DNA of 64,000 bases from Antrihabitans stalagmiti (GCF_016482825.1 NZ_JAEMNV010000011.1:1-64000); one strand, 5' to 3'. Positions 17,873 through 28,031 are shown, numbered from the stretch's first letter. Notes: generated by a model not told the origin, from the letters alone. Translations and numbers: made by a program.

Positions 17873-18573
17873 GTACAAAGCTTGCGGAAAAAGACCTGCG
17901 CGCACTGGTCGACAAGGGCGCTGCCGAACTCGACGGTGCCTCGGCACTCGAGCTGCTGCAGTGGACCGAAGACAATTTCGGTGACGACTTCATCGTCGCG
18001 TCCAACATGCAGGACGGCGTCCTCGTGCACCTGGCAACGCAGGTGCACCCCGGCGTCGACGTCCTGTTCCTAGAGACCGGCTACCACTTCGCGGAAACCA
18101 TCGGGACCCGCGATGCGGTCGAGGCCGTCTACGGCGTGAACGTCATCAACGCGCAGGCGAAAGACAGTGTGGCCGAACAGGATCGTCTGCTCGGCAAGGA
18201 CTTGTTCGCACGCGAGCCCGGTGAATGCTGCCGGTTGCGCAAGGTCGTTCCACTGCAGAACACGCTGAAGAACTACAGCGCGTGGGTTACCGGTATCCGT
18301 CGTGTCGAAGCACCGACGCGAGCCAACGCCCCTTTGATTTCTTTCGACGACGCCTTCGGTCTGGTCAAGATCAACCCGATCGCGGCGTGGGACGACGACG
18401 AGATGCAGACCTACATCGAGACACATGGGATTCTCGTCAATCCGCTTGTCGAAGAAGGGTATCCGTCCATCGGATGCGCTCCGTGCACCGCTAAGCCCGC
18501 CCCGGGCGCCGATCCGCGAAGCGGCCGTTGGGCCGGCCTCGCCAAGACCGAATGTGGGCTTCACGCATCATGA
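17869..18573 (+). CDS. cysH: Adenosine 5'-phosphosulfate reductase (assimilatory, 4Fe-4S)
   Basis: Thioredoxin-dependent reduction of APS to sulfite. The PP-loop-type nucleotide domain is followed by the iron-sulfur cysteines CC (in ECCRLRKV) and CAPC. These show it is the APS-type rather than the PAPS-type enzyme. The C-terminal ECGLH carries the catalytic Cys. 234 aa. Coupled to sirA (ATGA overlap) and to cysD (ATGA overlap at 18570). Confidence 0.95.
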   Translation: MSTKLAEKDLRALVDKGAAELDGASALELLQWTEDNFGDDFIVASNMQDGVLVHLATQVHPGVDVLFLETGYHFAETIGTRDAVEAVYGVNVINAQAKDSVAEQDRLLGKDLFAREPGECCRLRKVVPLQNTLKNYSAWVTGIRRVEAPTRANAPLISFDDAFGLVKINPIAAWDDDEMQTYIETHGILVNPLVEEGYPSIGCAPCTAKPAPGADPRSGRWAGLAKTECGLHAS

Positions 18574-19493
18574 CCGCACAAATTCGTACCCTCGCAAATC
18601 CCGAGTACGACACCTTGACGGCACTCGAGTCCGAGTCGATCCACATTTTTCGTGAGGTCGCAGGCGAATTCGAGCGTCCCGTCATCCTGTTCTCGGGCGG
18701 CAAGGACTCCACCGTTCTGCTGCACCTTGCACTGAAGGCGTTCTGGCCTGCACCGCTGCCGTTCTCGCTGCTGCACGTCGACACCGGGCACAACCTGCCC
18801 GAGGTGCTCGACTTCCGCGACGAGATCGTCGAGCGGTACGGCTTGCGTCTGCACGTCGCGAAGGTCGAGGACTACCTCGCCGACGGCCGCCTGACCGAGC
18901 GTCCCGACGGGATCCGCAACCCGTTGCAGACGGTGCCCCTCCTCGATGCGATCGCCGAGCACCGCTTCGACGCCGTCTTCGGAGGCGGCCGCCGCGACGA
19001 GGAGCGCTCACGCGCGAAGGAGCGAATCTTCTCGCTGCGCAACGGTTTCGGGCAGTGGGACCCCAAGCGTCAGCGTCCCGAGCTGTGGAACCTCTACAAC
19101 GGCAAGCATGCACCCGGTGAGCACGTGCGGGTGTTCCCGTTGAGCAACTGGACCGAACTCGACATCTGGCGCTACATCGCTCGCGACGACATCGCGCTCG
19201 CAAGCATCTACTACGCCCATCAGCGTCCGGTGTACCAGCGCGACGGCATGTGGATGACACCAGGATCGTGGGGCGGTCCAGCCGACAACGAACTGCTGGA
19301 AACGCTTTCGGTGCGTTACCGCACCGTCGGGGATGGATCGTCGACCGGCGCAATCCTGTCCGACGCGACCGACAACCAAGCGATTCTTGCCGAAGTGGCG
19401 GCGTCGCGTTTGACAGAGCGCGGTGCTACTCGCGGCGACGACCGAGTGTCGGAAGCCGCCATGGAAGACCGCAAACGTGAGGGCTATTTCTGA
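18570..19493 (+). CDS. cysD: Sulfate adenylyltransferase subunit 2
   Basis: Small, catalytic subunit of ATP sulfurylase, forming APS from sulfate and ATP with CysN as partner. The PP-loop ILFSGGKDSTVLLHLA is at the N-terminus; HVDTGHNLPEVLDFRD and FGGGRRDEERSRAKERIFS follow. ATG 18570 overlaps the cysH stop and gives 307 aa, the normal size; the longer frame from 18528 lies inside cysH. Confidence 0.95.
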   Translation: MTAQIRTLANPEYDTLTALESESIHIFREVAGEFERPVILFSGGKDSTVLLHLALKAFWPAPLPFSLLHVDTGHNLPEVLDFRDEIVERYGLRLHVAKVEDYLADGRLTERPDGIRNPLQTVPLLDAIAEHRFDAVFGGGRRDEERSRAKERIFSLRNGFGQWDPKRQRPELWNLYNGKHAPGEHVRVFPLSNWTELDIWRYIARDDIALASIYYAHQRPVYQRDGMWMTPGSWGGPADNELLETLSVRYRTVGDGSSTGAILSDATDNQAILAEVAASRLTERGATRGDDRVSEAAMEDRKREGYF

Positions 19494-19495
19494 TC

Positions 19496-20791
19496 ATGAG
19501 CGACCTTTTGAGACTTGCGACCGCAGGCAGCGTCGACGACGGTAAATCCACCCTCGTCGGTCGGCTGCTGTACGACACGAAATCGGTTCTCGCAGACCAG
19601 ATCGATGCGGTGACCCGCGCGTCCGTCGACAAGGGTCTCGCGACGCCGGACCTGTCACTGCTCGTCGACGGCCTCCGCGCCGAGCGCGAGCAGGGCATCA
19701 CCATCGACGTTGCCTACCGCTACTTCGCAACACCGACCCGATCGTTCGTCCTCGCGGATACGCCGGGTCACGTGCAGTACACCCGCAACACGGTGTCCGG
19801 CGCCTCGACAGCGCAGCTCGTGATCCTGCTCGTCGACGCGCGTAAGGGCGTCATCGAACAAACCCGTCGCCACGCCGCTGTTCTTGCTCTGCTCGGTGTT
19901 CCGAAACTTGTTCTCGCAGTCAACAAAATCGATCTGGTCGACGATCCGGCTGCAGTGTTCGCCGAGATCTCGTCGGAGTTCAATTCGCTGACCTCGACCT
20001 TGGGTTGGGCGACCGAAGACGTCACGGAGATTCCGGTATCGGCGCTGCACGGTGACAACATCGCGTCGCGCTCTAGCAACACCCCGTACTACGACGGTCC
20101 CTCGTTGATCGAGCATCTCGAATCGGTCCCCGTCGATGCCGACAGCGCTGGGCGCCACTCGATCGGCCTGCGCTTTCCCGTGCAGTACGTGATCCGGCCG
20201 CGGACCGCCGACTACCCCGACTACCGCGGCTACGCAGGCCAGGTTGCGGCAGGAACAGTTGCTCCCGGCGACGAGGTCGTCGTACTGCCATCGGGCATTA
20301 GGACGACGGTCGAGCGGATCGATACCGCAGACGGCGAGCTGCCGCTCGCGCAGGCGGGTCGCAGCGTGACCCTCGTCCTCGCCGACGACGTCGACATCTC
20401 ACGTGGCGACACCATCGCCTCCCCCGTCGACGCACCGGAACCGCTCGCCGATTTCGACGCGACCGTGTGCTGGCTCGCCGAGAAGCCGCTTCGTCCCGGC
20501 GCTCGTCTGTTACTCAAGCACGGAACGCGCACGACGCAGGCCATTGTCGGCACTCTGGTCGAACGCTTCGACGAGCAGAAGCTCGTCGCTGCGCCGAGCC
20601 CGGAGACTTTGGAGCTCAACGACATCGGCCGGATCTCGATACGCGTCGCCGAGCCTCTCGTTGCCGACGACTACGGCGTCAACCGGCACACCGGCAGCTT
20701 CCTGCTGATCGACCCGGCAGGAGGAAACACCCTCGCTGCGGGCCTCGTCGGTGATGTGCTCAGCGCCGTCGAGGTCGGCGACAAAGTTTGA
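19496..20791 (+). CDS. cysN: Sulfate adenylyltransferase subunit 1 (GTPase), no CysC domain
   Basis: EF-Tu-like GTPase that drives APS formation by CysD. G1 GSVDDGKST, G3 DTPGHVQYTRN and G4 NKID are intact, followed by two beta-barrel domains. At 431 aa it ends after CysN; the APS-kinase (CysC) domain fused in the M. tuberculosis CysNC protein is absent, and no separate cysC is in view. APS therefore goes to CysH rather than to PAPS, at least from this operon. It starts 3 nt behind cysD. Confidence 0.94.
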   Translation: MSDLLRLATAGSVDDGKSTLVGRLLYDTKSVLADQIDAVTRASVDKGLATPDLSLLVDGLRAEREQGITIDVAYRYFATPTRSFVLADTPGHVQYTRNTVSGASTAQLVILLVDARKGVIEQTRRHAAVLALLGVPKLVLAVNKIDLVDDPAAVFAEISSEFNSLTSTLGWATEDVTEIPVSALHGDNIASRSSNTPYYDGPSLIEHLESVPVDADSAGRHSIGLRFPVQYVIRPRTADYPDYRGYAGQVAAGTVAPGDEVVVLPSGIRTTVERIDTADGELPLAQAGRSVTLVLADDVDISRGDTIASPVDAPEPLADFDATVCWLAEKPLRPGARLLLKHGTRTTQAIVGTLVERFDEQKLVAAPSPETLELNDIGRISIRVAEPLVADDYGVNRHTGSFLLIDPAGGNTLAAGLVGDVLSAVEVGDKV

Positions 20792-20797
20792 GCCACG

Positions 20798-21553
20798 ATG
20801 TCTGACGCGACGGTCCCGCTCATTGCGGTTGCTCATGGGAGCCGCGATCCTCGGTCCGCGGCGACGATGTCCGCGGTCGTCGCGCAGCTTCGGACCACGC
20901 GACCGGACCTCGACGCCAGGCTGTGCTTCCTCGATCTGAATGCGCCGTCCGTCGACCGATCTATCGATGCAGTCGCCGCCGACGGGCACACCGGCGCGGT
21001 CGTAGTGCCCCTGCTGCTCGGCAGTGCTTTTCATGCCCGAGTCGATCTCCCCGCGCTCGTTGCCGCGGCACATTCGCGGCATCCGCAACTTCGGTTGGCG
21101 CAGGCGGACGTGCTCGGTGCCGACCCGCGCTTGGTGTCGGCGCTGCGCGCGCGTGTTCTCGACACCGGCCTCACCGAGGACGACGACAAGCTCGGGGTCG
21201 TTGTCGCTGCCGTTGGGTCGTCCTCGGCTGCAGCGAATCGTCGAACCGAAGCGCTCGCCCGTGACCTCGTGACGGGCACACGGTGGGCCGCCGAGACCGG
21301 TTTCGCCACCTCCTCCGATGACCGGTCCGTGGCAGCAGCAGCGCACCGGCTGCGGACTCGAGGGGCACGCCATATCGTCGTCGCGCCGTGGTTCCTGGCT
21401 CACGGCCTGCTCACCGACCGCGTGGAGTCGGCCTTGCGTGGCACGCCGATGACCGAGCCGATCGGCTCGCATTCGAAACTGATCGAGGTTGTCGTCGACC
21501 GCTACGAGCACGCTGCCGCGCGGTTGAACAGGAAATTTTCGCTCTCTGCGTGA
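20798..21553 (+). CDS. Sirohydrochlorin chelatase, CbiX/SirB type
   Basis: A 251-aa two-repeat class II chelatase. The metal/tetrapyrrole motif LIAVAHGSRDPRS opens the first half; the second half starts GVVVAAVGSSSAAANRR and contains HIVVAPWFLAHGLLTDR. Position 7 nt behind cysN suggests iron insertion to make the siroheme of SirA. A cobalt-specific role cannot be excluded from sequence. Equivalent to the chelatase-like Rv2393 next to cysH. No terminator is obvious behind it. Confidence 0.88.
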   Translation: MSDATVPLIAVAHGSRDPRSAATMSAVVAQLRTTRPDLDARLCFLDLNAPSVDRSIDAVAADGHTGAVVVPLLLGSAFHARVDLPALVAAAHSRHPQLRLAQADVLGADPRLVSALRARVLDTGLTEDDDKLGVVVAAVGSSSAAANRRTEALARDLVTGTRWAAETGFATSSDDRSVAAAAHRLRTRGARHIVVAPWFLAHGLLTDRVESALRGTPMTEPIGSHSKLIEVVVDRYEHAAARLNRKFSLSA

Positions 21554-22118
21554 TTGTTGGACATCCGACCTATCGATGCGGAAACGATTCGGTTTTGGAC
21601 CACCTCCGACTCACGCCTATGCGCAATTAGCAAGAGAAACAAACCACAGGTACGTGTTGGCGTCCTTTACCGCACGCCAGTACTTCAATGTACGAAATTG
21701 CATTACGGCGCAGTCGGCACACACGCAATAATAGAAACTCCGATAATTTTTCCTGCCATAATCAAGCGGGCAAACCTCGGCAATCGACTAACCAACCGAC
21801 TTTCGATCCGCATGCCGTTTCTCCGTCCAGAATCGAGAACTGTTGCATAGCAATCTGTTTAGCCTCCTACACGTGCCGAGACGGTAGGTCGAGAACCTAC
21901 TTCGAATACTACCCAGTGCTGGTAAGACAACCTTCGTTATTCAATTACCGGACCCACAAAAACGAGCGATGTTTAGCGACGGCATAAATGAGGTAAATTC
22001 CCCAACGACCAGATCTGTGCCCATATTCAGACAAAGCCACTCGACGTTCAACGATGACGTAGTCGATCGATGCCCGACACATAGGTCGACACATTTGCCA
22101 GCAACAGGAGTGACATCT
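21554..22118. other. Low-GC intergenic region upstream of the NRPS
   Basis: 565 bases without a supported gene. Sampled 60-base blocks here are about 43-53% G+C against about 65% around. A perfect hairpin GTAGGT-cgaga-ACCTAC lies at 21884-21900. A 99-codon ORF (21688-21987) holds a Cys cluster but has A/T-rich third positions and no ribosome site. The stretch must carry the NRPS promoter; base composition suggests acquired or fast-evolving DNA. Confidence 0.6.
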
Positions 22119-25100
22119 ATGACGCTCGAACCCGGGGCCGCTTCAGCGCACCACACGCCAACCCCTCCCATGGAGGGGCCACGTCGACGTGAAAACGCAG
22201 GCGGACGCCGCCCGAGGCCTGTCCGTCGCGGTCGCACCCGTACCGTCACCCTGCCGCAACTGCTTGCATCCGCTGTCGAAACAGATCCAGCAGCAATCGC
22301 GCTCTCTATGGCGGGGCGCAACGTCTCCTACGCCGAACTCGATCGCTGGTCTTCGCGTCTCGCTCGTGTCCTCATCGAGCGTGGGGTCGGGCCCGAGAAC
22401 CTCGTTGCGATCGGCATCCCGCGGTCGATCGAATCCGTCGTCGCGGTGTGGGCCGTGGCCAAGTCGGGCGCCGGATTTGTACCGGTCGACCCGAACTACC
22501 CGGCCGAGCGGGTCGCGCACATGGTCGAAGATTCCCGCGTCCGCGTCGGTGTGACCGTCGAGGCGAGCCTCGACTCACTGCCTGCCGGTGTCGGCTGGCT
22601 GGTTCTCGACGACCCGGCGTTGGAAGCAGAACTGGCAACCATGTCGGCCGAAGCCGTCTCCTACAGCGACCGACTCGCGCCGCTTCGTGCCGAGCATCCC
22701 GCGTACGTCATCTACACCTCGGGTTCGACCGGTAAGCCGAAAGGCGTCACCGTCACGCACGCGGGTCTTGCGACGTTCTGCGACGAGCAGCGCGAACGCT
22801 ACGGCGTCACGGCTGCCGACCGAACCCTGCACTTCGCGTCACCGTCCTTCGACGCCTCGATGTTGGAACTCCTCCTCGCGGTCGGCGCCGGCGCGACGAT
22901 GATCATCGTCGGGACCGACGTCTACGGCGGCACCGAACTCGCCGACCTGCTACGTCGGGAACGAGTGACCCACGCATTCATCACACCTGCGGCACTGGCG
23001 TCGGTGGACCCGACCGGCCTGGACGACCTCCGAGTCGTCATCGCGGGCGGCGAAGCGTGCCCACCGGAACTCGTCGCACGCTGGTCGGTCCCGATCGGCG
23101 CGCAGGCGACGCCGGCGGACAACAAACCAAGGGCCTTCCACAACGGCTACGGACCCACCGAGACCACGATCATGAGCAACATCAGCAGTCCGCTGCGCCC
23201 CGGCGAGGCGATCACGATCGGATCCGCCATCAGGGAGATGCGAGCGAGCGTTCTCGATGCTCGCCTGCATCCGGTGCCGGTCGGCGTCGCGGGCGAGCTG
23301 TACCTGTCGGGGGTTCAGCTCGCTCGCGGTTACCACGCACGACCGGGACTCACCGCGCAGCGGTTCGTCGCCAATCCGTTCGGCAACCCCGGTGACCGTC
23401 TGTACCGCACCGGCGACATCGTGCGGCAGACCGAATCGGGCGAACTCGAATACCTCGGACGCAACGACCATCAGGTCAAGGTGCGCGGCTTCCGGATCGA
23501 ACTCGGCGAGATCGATACCGCACTCACCGCCCATCCCAGTGTGCAATTCGCCGTCACACGCGCGTGGGCACAGCAGGACCGTGCCGACAGTGCGGTCGGC
23601 GCAACAATTCTCGCGTCGTACGTACTTGCCTCCGATGGCGCCGAAGTCGACCCGGCCAAGTTGGCAGATTTCGTCGCTCGCACGCTTCCTGCCCATATGG
23701 TCCCCGCAGCGATCTTGGTCCTCGACAGCATTCCGCTGACGCCGGTCGGGAAACTCGATCGAACTGCCTTGCCCCGACCGGCATTCGAGCAGCGCAGGTA
23801 CCACGCCCCGCAGTCACCGCTCGAGGAACTTGTCGCGACGATCTTCGGCCAGGTACTCGGCAGCGACCGGGTCGGGCGCGACGACGACTTCTTCGAACTC
23901 GGCGGCAACTCCCTCAACGCAACACAGGTTGCGACCAGGCTGGGGTCTGCGCTCGGCACCTCCATTCCCGCACGTGTGCTGTTCGAAGCACCGACCGTGA
24001 CGGCGATGGCAGCAGCGGTCGCACCGCTGAAGTCCGGCGGGACACCACAGCTGACCGCCCGCACGAGGCCCGACCGCCTGCCACTTTCCTATGCGCAGCA
24101 ACGGTATTGGTTCCTGAACCAGTTCGACACAGCATCGGCGGTCGACAACATCCCGATCGCGTTGCGCATCACCGGCCAACTGGACATCGAGGCATTCCGG
24201 GCTGCCGTTGCCGACGTGGTCGCGCGCCACGAATCGCTCCGCACCTACTATCCCGGTGACGACTCCGGTCCCTACCAGGTCATAGTGCCTGCGGCAGAAG
24301 CTGTTCCGACGATCGAGGTCGAAGATGTTCCGGAAGCCGACCTGACAGCCCGGTTGCTCACGGTCGCAGGGCACAGCTTCGACGTGTCGATGCACATACC
24401 GCTGCAGGTCAACGTGTTTCGCGTCGGTGCAGATCATGTCGCCGCATTCGTCGTGCATCACATCGCCGCCGACGGCTCGTCGATCGCCCCGTTCGCGAAC
24501 GACCTCGCGGTCGCATACGCCTTCCGGGCGCAGAACACGGCCCCGCAGTGGACGCCGCTGAGCATTCAGTACGCGGACTACGCACTCTGGCAACGAGAAG
24601 CTCTCGGAGCAGACGACGATCCCGATTCGCTGACCACCCGGCAGATCGAGTACTGGAAGTCCGCGCTCGCGGACCTGCCGCAACAGCTCGACCTGCCGTC
24701 CGATCGACCGCGCGGGACCAGGCAATCGTTCCGCGGAGCAGCCGTTCGGTTCTCGTTGGACGACGAGCTACACCGGCAACTACTCACGCTCGCAAAGGGT
24801 TCGGGCGCAACCCTCTTCATGGTTATGCATTCGGCCTTCGCCGTTCTGCTTGCGCGGATGTCCGGCGTCGACGACGTTGCGGTAGGCACACCCATCGCAG
24901 GTCGTGGCGAAGAAGCGCTCGACGAGCTGATCGGCATGTTCGTCAACACCCTGGTTCTGCGGACCGTCGTCGACGGGGGTGAGAGTTTCGACGATCTCCT
25001 CGCACGGGTTCGAGAAACCGATCTCCAGGCATATGCCCACGCCGACGTTCCGTTCGAGCGACTCGTCGAGGCACTCAAGCCGGCTCGAAGCACCAACCGC

Positions 25101-28001
25101 AATCCGCTGTATCAGATCGGCTTCTCGTTCCAGAACTTCGCTGTGAAGAGCGTCGAACTCCCCGGTCTTGCGGTCGCGCCGATCGACCTCGATGCACATC
25201 TCGCGAAGACGGACCTGCAACTCACCGTCGCCGACCTGCACGACGCGGCCGGCGAACCCAGTTCCATCGAACTCGAATTCTCCTACGCCACAGACCTGTT
25301 CGACGAGAGCACAGTCGTCGAGTTCGGCGAACGCTACCGACGTATTCTCGCAGCGGTAGTGGCCGACGCCGGCGCACCGGTCGGGCACATCGACCTCATG
25401 GACGACACCGAACGCCACCGCTCGCTGGTCGAATGGAACAGCACCGAACGTGCGACCGATCGCTCGGCGACGCTGGTCACACTGTTGGACGATCAGGTTG
25501 CGGCAACACCGAATGCTGTTGCGGTGGTGGCGGATACCGTCGATGCAGAACCGCGAACGCTCACCTACTCCGAACTCGATCGCAAGGTCAATTCACTCGC
25601 CAGATATCTCATCGAGATCGGCGTCGGCCCGGAGTCGACCGTCGGCCTCGCGCTCGGCCGCGGCGAGGAACTCGTCGTCGCCATGTACGCCGTGACCAAA
25701 GCAGGTGGCGCGTACGTCCCACTCGCCACCGACCAGCCGCGCCAACGAATCGACTACCAGCTCGCAACCGTCGAACCGGTCTGCGTGCTCACCACCTCGG
25801 CCGACGACTTCGCTCCCCCGAGCGGGATTCGTACGGTCCTCCTCGATCTACTCGACACCTCGGCCTACGCCGACAGCCCCGTCCTCGACGTCGACCGCAT
25901 CGGCACGCTCGGACCGGAATCCCTTGCCTACGTGGTGTTCACGTCGGGGTCGACAGGTCGACCCAAGGGCGTCGCGATCTCCCACGGAGCAATCGTCAAC
26001 CAGTTGCAGTGGAAGCGCGCGGAGTACGAACTCGACTCCTCCGATGCGGTTCTCGTCAAAACCGCTGCCACCTTCGATCTTTCGGTGTGGGAATACTGGT
26101 CCGCGATCACCTCGGGTGGCCGGATGGTGCTCGCAGCCCAAGGGATGCAACGGGATCCGTCCTACCTCAACGCGGTGATCGATCGTCACCACATCACCGT
26201 GCTGCATGCCGTACCCACCATGCTCGACGCATTGCTGATCGACTCCGACGGCCTGCTCTCCTCGTCGCTGCGCAACGTCCTCGTCATCGGCGAAACGATG
26301 CCTGCCGCTCTCGCGCAACGCTTCCGGGCGCGCAACGACGGAACCCTCGTCAACCTGTACGGACCGACCGAAGCCGCGGTGTCGGTCACTTCGCACATCG
26401 TGTCGGACACCGACGACACCGCCGTTCCGATCGGCGCTCCCGAGTGGAACACCCAGGTGTTCGTCCTCGACTCGCGGCTCAATCCCGTTCCGGCAGGCGT
26501 CGCGGGCGAGCTCTACCTCGGCGGTAGCCAGCTCGCGCGCGGCTACTACGGCCGCCCGTTCCTGACCGCGGAACGGTACGTCGCAAACCCCTACGGACCT
26601 GCAGGCAGTCGCCTGTATCGGACCGGCGACGTCGTATCGTGGTCGAGCGCAGGCGAACTGGAATACGTCGGTCGCTCGGACTGCCAGGTGAAGGTGCACG
26701 GATTCCGCATCGAGCTCGGCGAGATCGAACAGACGTTGCTGCGCTTGACAGACGTGGCGCAGGTCGCCGTCGTCACCCACCACACGGAGCGTTCGGGCGA
26801 TCAGCTCGTCGGGTACGTCGTGCCGACAGCGGGCTCGAGCATCGAGGCGTCAGGCCTGCGGTCGCGGCTCGCACGTGAACTCCCGCCGCACATGGTGCCG
26901 TCCGCATCGGTCATTCTCGACGAACTCCCGTTGACCGCACACGGCAAACTCGATCGCAACGCACTACCGGCGCCGGGTGTGCAGACGACGCCGTATCGCG
27001 CGCCGCAGACCCTCGTAGAGCAAACCGTCGCAGCGGTTTTCGCCGAACTGCTCGGTCGCGAGCAGGTCGGTCTCGACGACGACTTCTTCGAACTCGGCGG
27101 GCACTCGCTGTTGGCCGCTCAGGCGCGCCGGCGGCTCAGCCGCGCCCTCGGGACCGAAGTCGCGTTGCAGTGGTTCTTCAGCCACCGCACGGTCGGCGAT
27201 CTTGCTGCGCGCGTCTGCGACTGGCAGGGTGCCGACGACGATGCCGCCATGCTTCGGATCGTCGTCCCGTTGGGACAGCCGTCGAACCGGCCACCGCTGT
27301 TCTGCATCCACCCGATCAGCGGACTCGCGTGGGCATACGCGGGCCTCGTTCCCTACGTGGGGCGAACCCACCAGGTCTACGGTCTGCAATCCCCCGCGAT
27401 CCTCGAGGCCAGTGCGTCGACCACCTCGATCGACGCGCTCGCGGCTCGCTACGTCACCGAGATTCGACGCATCCAACCGCGTGGGCCCTATCAGCTGATG
27501 GGCTGGTCGCTCGGTGGTGTCATCGCACACGCGATCGCAGCCAAGCTGCAGGCCGCAGGTGCCGAGGTCGCATCGTTGACGTTGGTCGACTCGGTGCGGG
27601 AGACCGATCCCGAGGTCGTCCGCGCCGACGTCGCTGCCACGGCACGACAGTTCGGCGTCACCATCGAGCAGGCAGGGACCGACGTCGAGGAACTCGGCGG
27701 TCTCGAGTCCGGTCAGGTTCGACGGCTACTGAGTTGCGCGCTCGACTCCGCCGTGGCGATGGCCCATCACAGGCCCGCCCGTTTCGACGGCGATGTCACC
27801 TTCTTCAGCGCTGCCCGCGATCACCCGACCGCTGCCGACGCCGCTGCCACCTGGCAGCCGTACGTCGCAGGCCGCATCACCAACATCGACGTTCCCGTGC
27901 GGCACGGCGAAATGATGACACCGGCCGCGCTCGAAGTACTAGGCCCGGTCCTTGCCGACGCCTTGACAGCTGCCGTTGCCGCGCAGCGAGTCGTGGTCTG
28001 A
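22119..28001 (+). CDS. Bimodular non-ribosomal peptide synthetase (A-T-C-A-T-TE)
   Basis: A 1960-aa synthetase predicted to make a dipeptide or its oligomer. Order: adenylation 1 (about 45-550, YTSGSTGKPKG), carrier 1 (Ser598 in GGNSL), condensation (650-1100, HHIAADG at 780-786), adenylation 2 (1118-1615, FTSGSTGRPKG), carrier 2 (Ser1663 in GGHSL), thioesterase (1712-1955, GWSLGG with Ser1797, Asp1824, His1929). All core residues look intact. Pocket codes by eye are D-A-L-I-V-A-G-I-M-K for module 1 (unassigned, hydrophobic) and D-L-W-H-L-I-L-V-S-K for module 2 (Ser-like). No epimerase, MbtH or tailoring gene is adjacent. ATG 22119 has AGGAG 8 nt upstream. Confidence 0.95.
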   Translation: MTLEPGAASAHHTPTPPMEGPRRRENAGGRRPRPVRRGRTRTVTLPQLLASAVETDPAAIALSMAGRNVSYAELDRWSSRLARVLIERGVGPENLVAIGIPRSIESVVAVWAVAKSGAGFVPVDPNYPAERVAHMVEDSRVRVGVTVEASLDSLPAGVGWLVLDDPALEAELATMSAEAVSYSDRLAPLRAEHPAYVIYTSGSTGKPKGVTVTHAGLATFCDEQRERYGVTAADRTLHFASPSFDASMLELLLAVGAGATMIIVGTDVYGGTELADLLRRERVTHAFITPAALASVDPTGLDDLRVVIAGGEACPPELVARWSVPIGAQATPADNKPRAFHNGYGPTETTIMSNISSPLRPGEAITIGSAIREMRASVLDARLHPVPVGVAGELYLSGVQLARGYHARPGLTAQRFVANPFGNPGDRLYRTGDIVRQTESGELEYLGRNDHQVKVRGFRIELGEIDTALTAHPSVQFAVTRAWAQQDRADSAVGATILASYVLASDGAEVDPAKLADFVARTLPAHMVPAAILVLDSIPLTPVGKLDRTALPRPAFEQRRYHAPQSPLEELVATIFGQVLGSDRVGRDDDFFELGGNSLNATQVATRLGSALGTSIPARVLFEAPTVTAMAAAVAPLKSGGTPQLTARTRPDRLPLSYAQQRYWFLNQFDTASAVDNIPIALRITGQLDIEAFRAAVADVVARHESLRTYYPGDDSGPYQVIVPAAEAVPTIEVEDVPEADLTARLLTVAGHSFDVSMHIPLQVNVFRVGADHVAAFVVHHIAADGSSIAPFANDLAVAYAFRAQNTAPQWTPLSIQYADYALWQREALGADDDPDSLTTRQIEYWKSALADLPQQLDLPSDRPRGTRQSFRGAAVRFSLDDELHRQLLTLAKGSGATLFMVMHSAFAVLLARMSGVDDVAVGTPIAGRGEEALDELIGMFVNTLVLRTVVDGGESFDDLLARVRETDLQAYAHADVPFERLVEALKPARSTNRNPLYQIGFSFQNFAVKSVELPGLAVAPIDLDAHLAKTDLQLTVADLHDAAGEPSSIELEFSYATDLFDESTVVEFGERYRRILAAVVADAGAPVGHIDLMDDTERHRSLVEWNSTERATDRSATLVTLLDDQVAATPNAVAVVADTVDAEPRTLTYSELDRKVNSLARYLIEIGVGPESTVGLALGRGEELVVAMYAVTKAGGAYVPLATDQPRQRIDYQLATVEPVCVLTTSADDFAPPSGIRTVLLDLLDTSAYADSPVLDVDRIGTLGPESLAYVVFTSGSTGRPKGVAISHGAIVNQLQWKRAEYELDSSDAVLVKTAATFDLSVWEYWSAITSGGRMVLAAQGMQRDPSYLNAVIDRHHITVLHAVPTMLDALLIDSDGLLSSSLRNVLVIGETMPAALAQRFRARNDGTLVNLYGPTEAAVSVTSHIVSDTDDTAVPIGAPEWNTQVFVLDSRLNPVPAGVAGELYLGGSQLARGYYGRPFLTAERYVANPYGPAGSRLYRTGDVVSWSSAGELEYVGRSDCQVKVHGFRIELGEIEQTLLRLTDVAQVAVVTHHTERSGDQLVGYVVPTAGSSIEASGLRSRLARELPPHMVPSASVILDELPLTAHGKLDRNALPAPGVQTTPYRAPQTLVEQTVAAVFAELLGREQVGLDDDFFELGGHSLLAAQARRRLSRALGTEVALQWFFSHRTVGDLAARVCDWQGADDDAAMLRIVVPLGQPSNRPPLFCIHPISGLAWAYAGLVPYVGRTHQVYGLQSPAILEASASTTSIDALAARYVTEIRRIQPRGPYQLMGWSLGGVIAHAIAAKLQAAGAEVASLTLVDSVRETDPEVVRADVAATARQFGVTIEQAGTDVEELGGLESGQVRRLLSCALDSAVAMAHHRPARFDGDVTFFSAARDHPTAADAAATWQPYVAGRITNIDVPVRHGEMMTPAALEVLGPVLADALTAAVAAQRVVV

Positions 28002-28031
28002 TACCGCGTCAGCTTTCGAGCTGACCTGCGA

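Noticed and set aside
21688-21987. 99-codon ORF in the low-GC region before the NRPS
   Set aside because: Third positions are not G/C biased, there is no ribosome site and no domain; kept only as a note on a possible Cys-leader remnant.
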